Translations under genes and position numbers: made by a program | Source: Ziziphus jujuba | Lineage: Eukaryota > Streptophyta > Magnoliopsida > Rosales > Rhamnaceae | Length of the DNA stretch: 64,000 bases | Assembly: GCF_031755915.1 (NCBI RefSeq) | Contig: NC_083390.1 | Span: 23,555,001 to 23,619,000 of the forward strand | Direction of reading: 5' to 3' | In this document: positions 61,344 through 64,000 of the stretch, in pieces | Layout: the number at the start of each line of letters is the position of its first letter | Position numbering within the stretch: position 1 is the stretch's first letter | Notes under the pieces: model-generated | Told to the model about the DNA's origin: nothing | The model's input: only the letters and a program-made list of their open reading frames with translations | The model's database searches: none

Positions 61344-62211
61344 AAGTGAAGGATTCTAATTATACGGTCGATCATGTCCATTTTATTACCATTCTCTGTG
61401 GTATTCTCCTACTTCCAACGACATTGAGTTAATAGTCTATTGTTATGGTTGTTGAATATTTTTGGGTGTAACATACCATGTGTTTTGATTGAAGCTATGG
61501 CATATAGTTGTAGTCCAACAGAAAAATGAGAGAATATAGGAATTTTCTTGGTTAGTAAAACAAAAGTATTTTCCTCTTTTGATTGCTGGAGGTAAAATAT
61601 GAAAGTTAAATTGCTTAAGCTGTTTCCATGATAAAATACTGCAAACGTCAATTCTCAGCATCCAAACAAATGTTTATAACATTTACACAAAAATAAATAA
61701 ATGTTTATAACTCCACTCCTGTATCTTCATGGCTAAGGCAAGACTTGGATCTAGGAGGTTCGTATAAACAGCAAAATTATTTTGATTACATGTAAAAGCA
61801 ATTTGTGCATTATTGTTTGTCACTAAGCTTGGGCTTTGCGATACAAGGTTCAAGAATGAAATATTCATTCGAAAAAGATTATAGAAGCGATGAAACATTC
61901 TCATCATATTCAAAGCAATAATAATAATAAATAATAAAACATACTGTAAACTTACATTAACTAATACTATTTATATAACTACTATTTAATTAAAAGGGTT
62001 TTTTTCTCCTCGCCTATGGCCACAATGACGAAACGGAAAAGAGGTTACCATCTTTTACCAAAAATAAGTTCAGTAACAAACATGCTTGAATATTTTTGGT
62101 AGGTAAACTAAAACTAGCATACTCAGACTAAAGACAGAACCCAATATTAATGTGTCATTCTCTAATGGTAAAAAGAAAATTCCATACAAAAACCTTACAA
62201 AAGAATCTGTT
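61344..62211. other. Spacer between convergent genes (two 3' UTRs)
   Basis: 868 bp between the stop codons of the S-acyltransferase (plus) and SF3A1 (minus). It probably contains both 3' UTRs. Short ORFs here have no recognisable content. Confidence 0.5.
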
Positions 62212-64000
62212 TCATCTCTTTCTACCACCACGCTCTCTTAATGAAAGAGCAAGTGTTTCTCCAGCTCCAACATTGTAATAAGCAAGCGACATGTTGTCCT
62301 TGAGAAACCCAGGTTTTCCACTCAATTTCTGTTTATTTGCAGGAAGTTGAATCTCTCCAGCAATTTTCTCTTTCAGACTCCCTACAGTTTCAGACAAAGA
62401 CTGTACTGTGATTTCAAGAAGTTGACCCTTGAGATTTCCTTCATCCACGTTTGGAACAGAAATAGTAATGCGTACAGGTCCCTGCCAAAAATATAGAAGC
62501 AACTTAGCCATAAAACAAAAAACTGAAAAAACAAAAAAATCATGCTAAAAATTTTAGAGTGAAAATAAACCAATTCAAAAGCAGTGTGTACCGGATGTTG
62601 AGCCAAAAATTGGTCTTCCGGAACAAGCAAAGAATCATCAAGCTTTTGTCTCTTTGGCTCTGGTTCTTCAGGAAGAGGAGGAGGAGCTTCCTCAGGTGGG
62701 GGTGGTGGAGGCATTCCCTGTGGCAATGGTGGTGGAGGCATCATAGGCATTGTGGGAGGGGGACCAGGAAGATGGGTATAAGGTCGGTGAACTGGCAGAG
62801 GTGTAAACTGAGATCCCGGCGGCGGTGGTACAGGAATACTAGATGCATTCATAGACATAGAAGGCAATTGGGGTTGCCTATTCATTAGAAGGGATTGCTG
62901 TCCAGAACCCATTTGCATAGGTGGTGGAGGCGGCCGAAGTGATTGCATCATTTGCATTTGCATAAGTGAGGGCCTGGGTGGAGGTACAGGGAGTCCACCA
63001 CTGCTCGGAGCAGAATACTGAACTGTGTTTGGAGGCACACGAGGAAGGTTTAAAGCCAGTCCGGGAGGTGGTGGAAGTGGCCGGACTGATGGTACACCAG
63101 GTTTTGGAGGAGGAGCTGCAGGACCAGGAAGGGTCCTTAAATCCAAGTTATTAGGATCATTCAGATCCTCACCATTCATATTCTGTGACATGGCTTGGTT
63201 AGCAGTTCGACCAATGCTTCCAGTATGACCATCCCATATAACCTGCTTCGGTTGCTCATCTTTCTTCTTTTCAATCTCAGCCTTTACGGCATTAGAGACT
63301 TCTTCTTCTGTGGTACCAAAAATATCAGGACGGGTCCTTGCAAGTCCCACAATATTTCTAGAGATTTCATCATCCTGAGCCAGAGTAGTTTCTCGAATCT
63401 TGGCAAACATTCTATCTTTCTGTTCTTTGTACTTAGGATCAATGAGGGAAATTCTCATGTGTTCAGACATCTCACTGATAGGAATTAGCTCACCAGTGAT
63501 CGGAGAAACAACATACTTGGTTGGGTCTCTTTCTGCAGGGATCCTCTCCTCAGGCCTCTTCCAGTTCTTCACGATTCTCATTGGCGGTTCTGGTTCTTCT
63601 GTATCCATCTTCTCATTCTTCTTTTCTTCATCATTGTCTGCAAGTCTAGCTGCTTTCATGCCCTCTTCAACAAGTTGCATCTCTTCTTCATCCATTTCCA
63701 TTTCCATCTCTTTGCCAGGCTCAACAATCTCTTCTTCAACAGTTGAAACCTTACTTCTCTTTATGACCTCCTCATGGGTCATTGGAGGCGGTAAGTCCTC
63801 ATCCTCATCGTCCACAAAGTCTATAGTCTCAACCACAACAAAGTCATGCCAATCAATCATGGCCATTTGTATCCTTTCTTGCTCAATCTCATCCTCAGCT
63901 TTCTGCCTAGCCTGCTCTTGCGACCGCTCCCATTCAAGCCGGTGCACACACCGTTCAAGCACAGTGGTCATGTCCGCAACGCTCTTCTTAAGCTTCTCTG
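62212..64000 (-). CDS. SF3A1: Splicing factor 3A subunit 1 (SF3A1/SF3a120), C-terminal two thirds (5' end outside window)
   Basis: Two exons are visible: one running in from beyond 64000 to 62592, and the last at 62481-62212; the intron is 111 bp (CCG|GTACAC ... GGCAG|GGA). SF3A1 is part of the SF3a complex of U2 snRNP in the nucleus and helps fix the branch site. Visible parts in order are the PRP21-like region (RLEWERSQEQ, MIDWHDFVVVETIDF), an acidic stretch, the conserved DPTKYVVSPITGELIP block, a long proline-rich linker (PPPPPMQMGS, VPPPPGSQF), and the ubiquitin-like domain (LLEITVQSLSETVGSLKEKI to LALSLRERGGRKR). The N-terminal SURP domains must lie beyond the window edge. The gene is convergent with the S-acyltransferase. 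Confidence 0.95.

Noticed and set aside
62559..63228. Plus-strand ORFs opposite SF3A1
   Set aside because: They arise from the complement of the proline-rich linker codons and show only low-complexity Gly/Arg/Trp content.

Overview
The window is nuclear DNA of a flowering plant, most likely a eudicot. The genes have many short AT-rich introns with GT-AG borders, the spacers are AT-rich with long (TA)n and (GA)n tracts, and plant LTR retrotransposons, CACTA and MULE-type elements are present. The species cannot be named from the sequence. No rRNA, tRNA, CRISPR array or bacterial operon was seen. Exon borders were worked out by hand from splice sites and reading frame.

Positions 1-36200 are a fast-evolving cluster of class II phospholipase A1 (PLA1) genes. 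There is a 3' gene end (2-280), two intact two-exon genes (13606-14901 and 20726-22373) and a minus-strand pseudogene fragment (17067-17213). Their 3' flanks are paralogous and have been duplicated, inverted and filled with transposons: truncated Copia fragments with a 43-bp minisatellite (3250-7433), a 4.46-kb CACTA element with captured leucine-rich-repeat exons (7434-11892), two 161-bp palindromic MITEs with 9-10 bp target duplications (5559, 15712), another palindromic element (17333-17537), a complete 10.85-kb Ty3/Gypsy chromovirus with 3043-bp LTRs (22642-33490), and a probable Pack-MULE holding a beta-ketoacyl-reductase fragment (about 34050-35035). The same flank is present with and without several of these insertions, so the window contains its own empty sites.

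Positions 36213-38250 hold a small two-exon minus-strand gene (108 aa) with conserved-looking motifs. Positions 38251-44400 are a gene-poor AT-rich spacer.

Positions 44454-64000 are a compact block of housekeeping-type genes: a 12-exon chloroplast Rubisco-activase-like AAA+ gene (minus, 419 aa, with a 10-nt microexon); an 8-exon gene joining a signal peptide, thioredoxin-like segments and a C-terminal AlgH/UPF0301 domain (minus, 1053 aa); a 4-exon DHHC protein S-acyltransferase (plus, 336 aa) divergent from it; and the 3' part of the splicing factor SF3A1 gene (minus, convergent, running off the window end).

The genes do not form one pathway. The main interest is the recent structural history of the PLA1 cluster, a single in-frame stop inside the zinc knuckle of an otherwise fresh-looking retrotransposon, the captured gene fragments, and the microexon.
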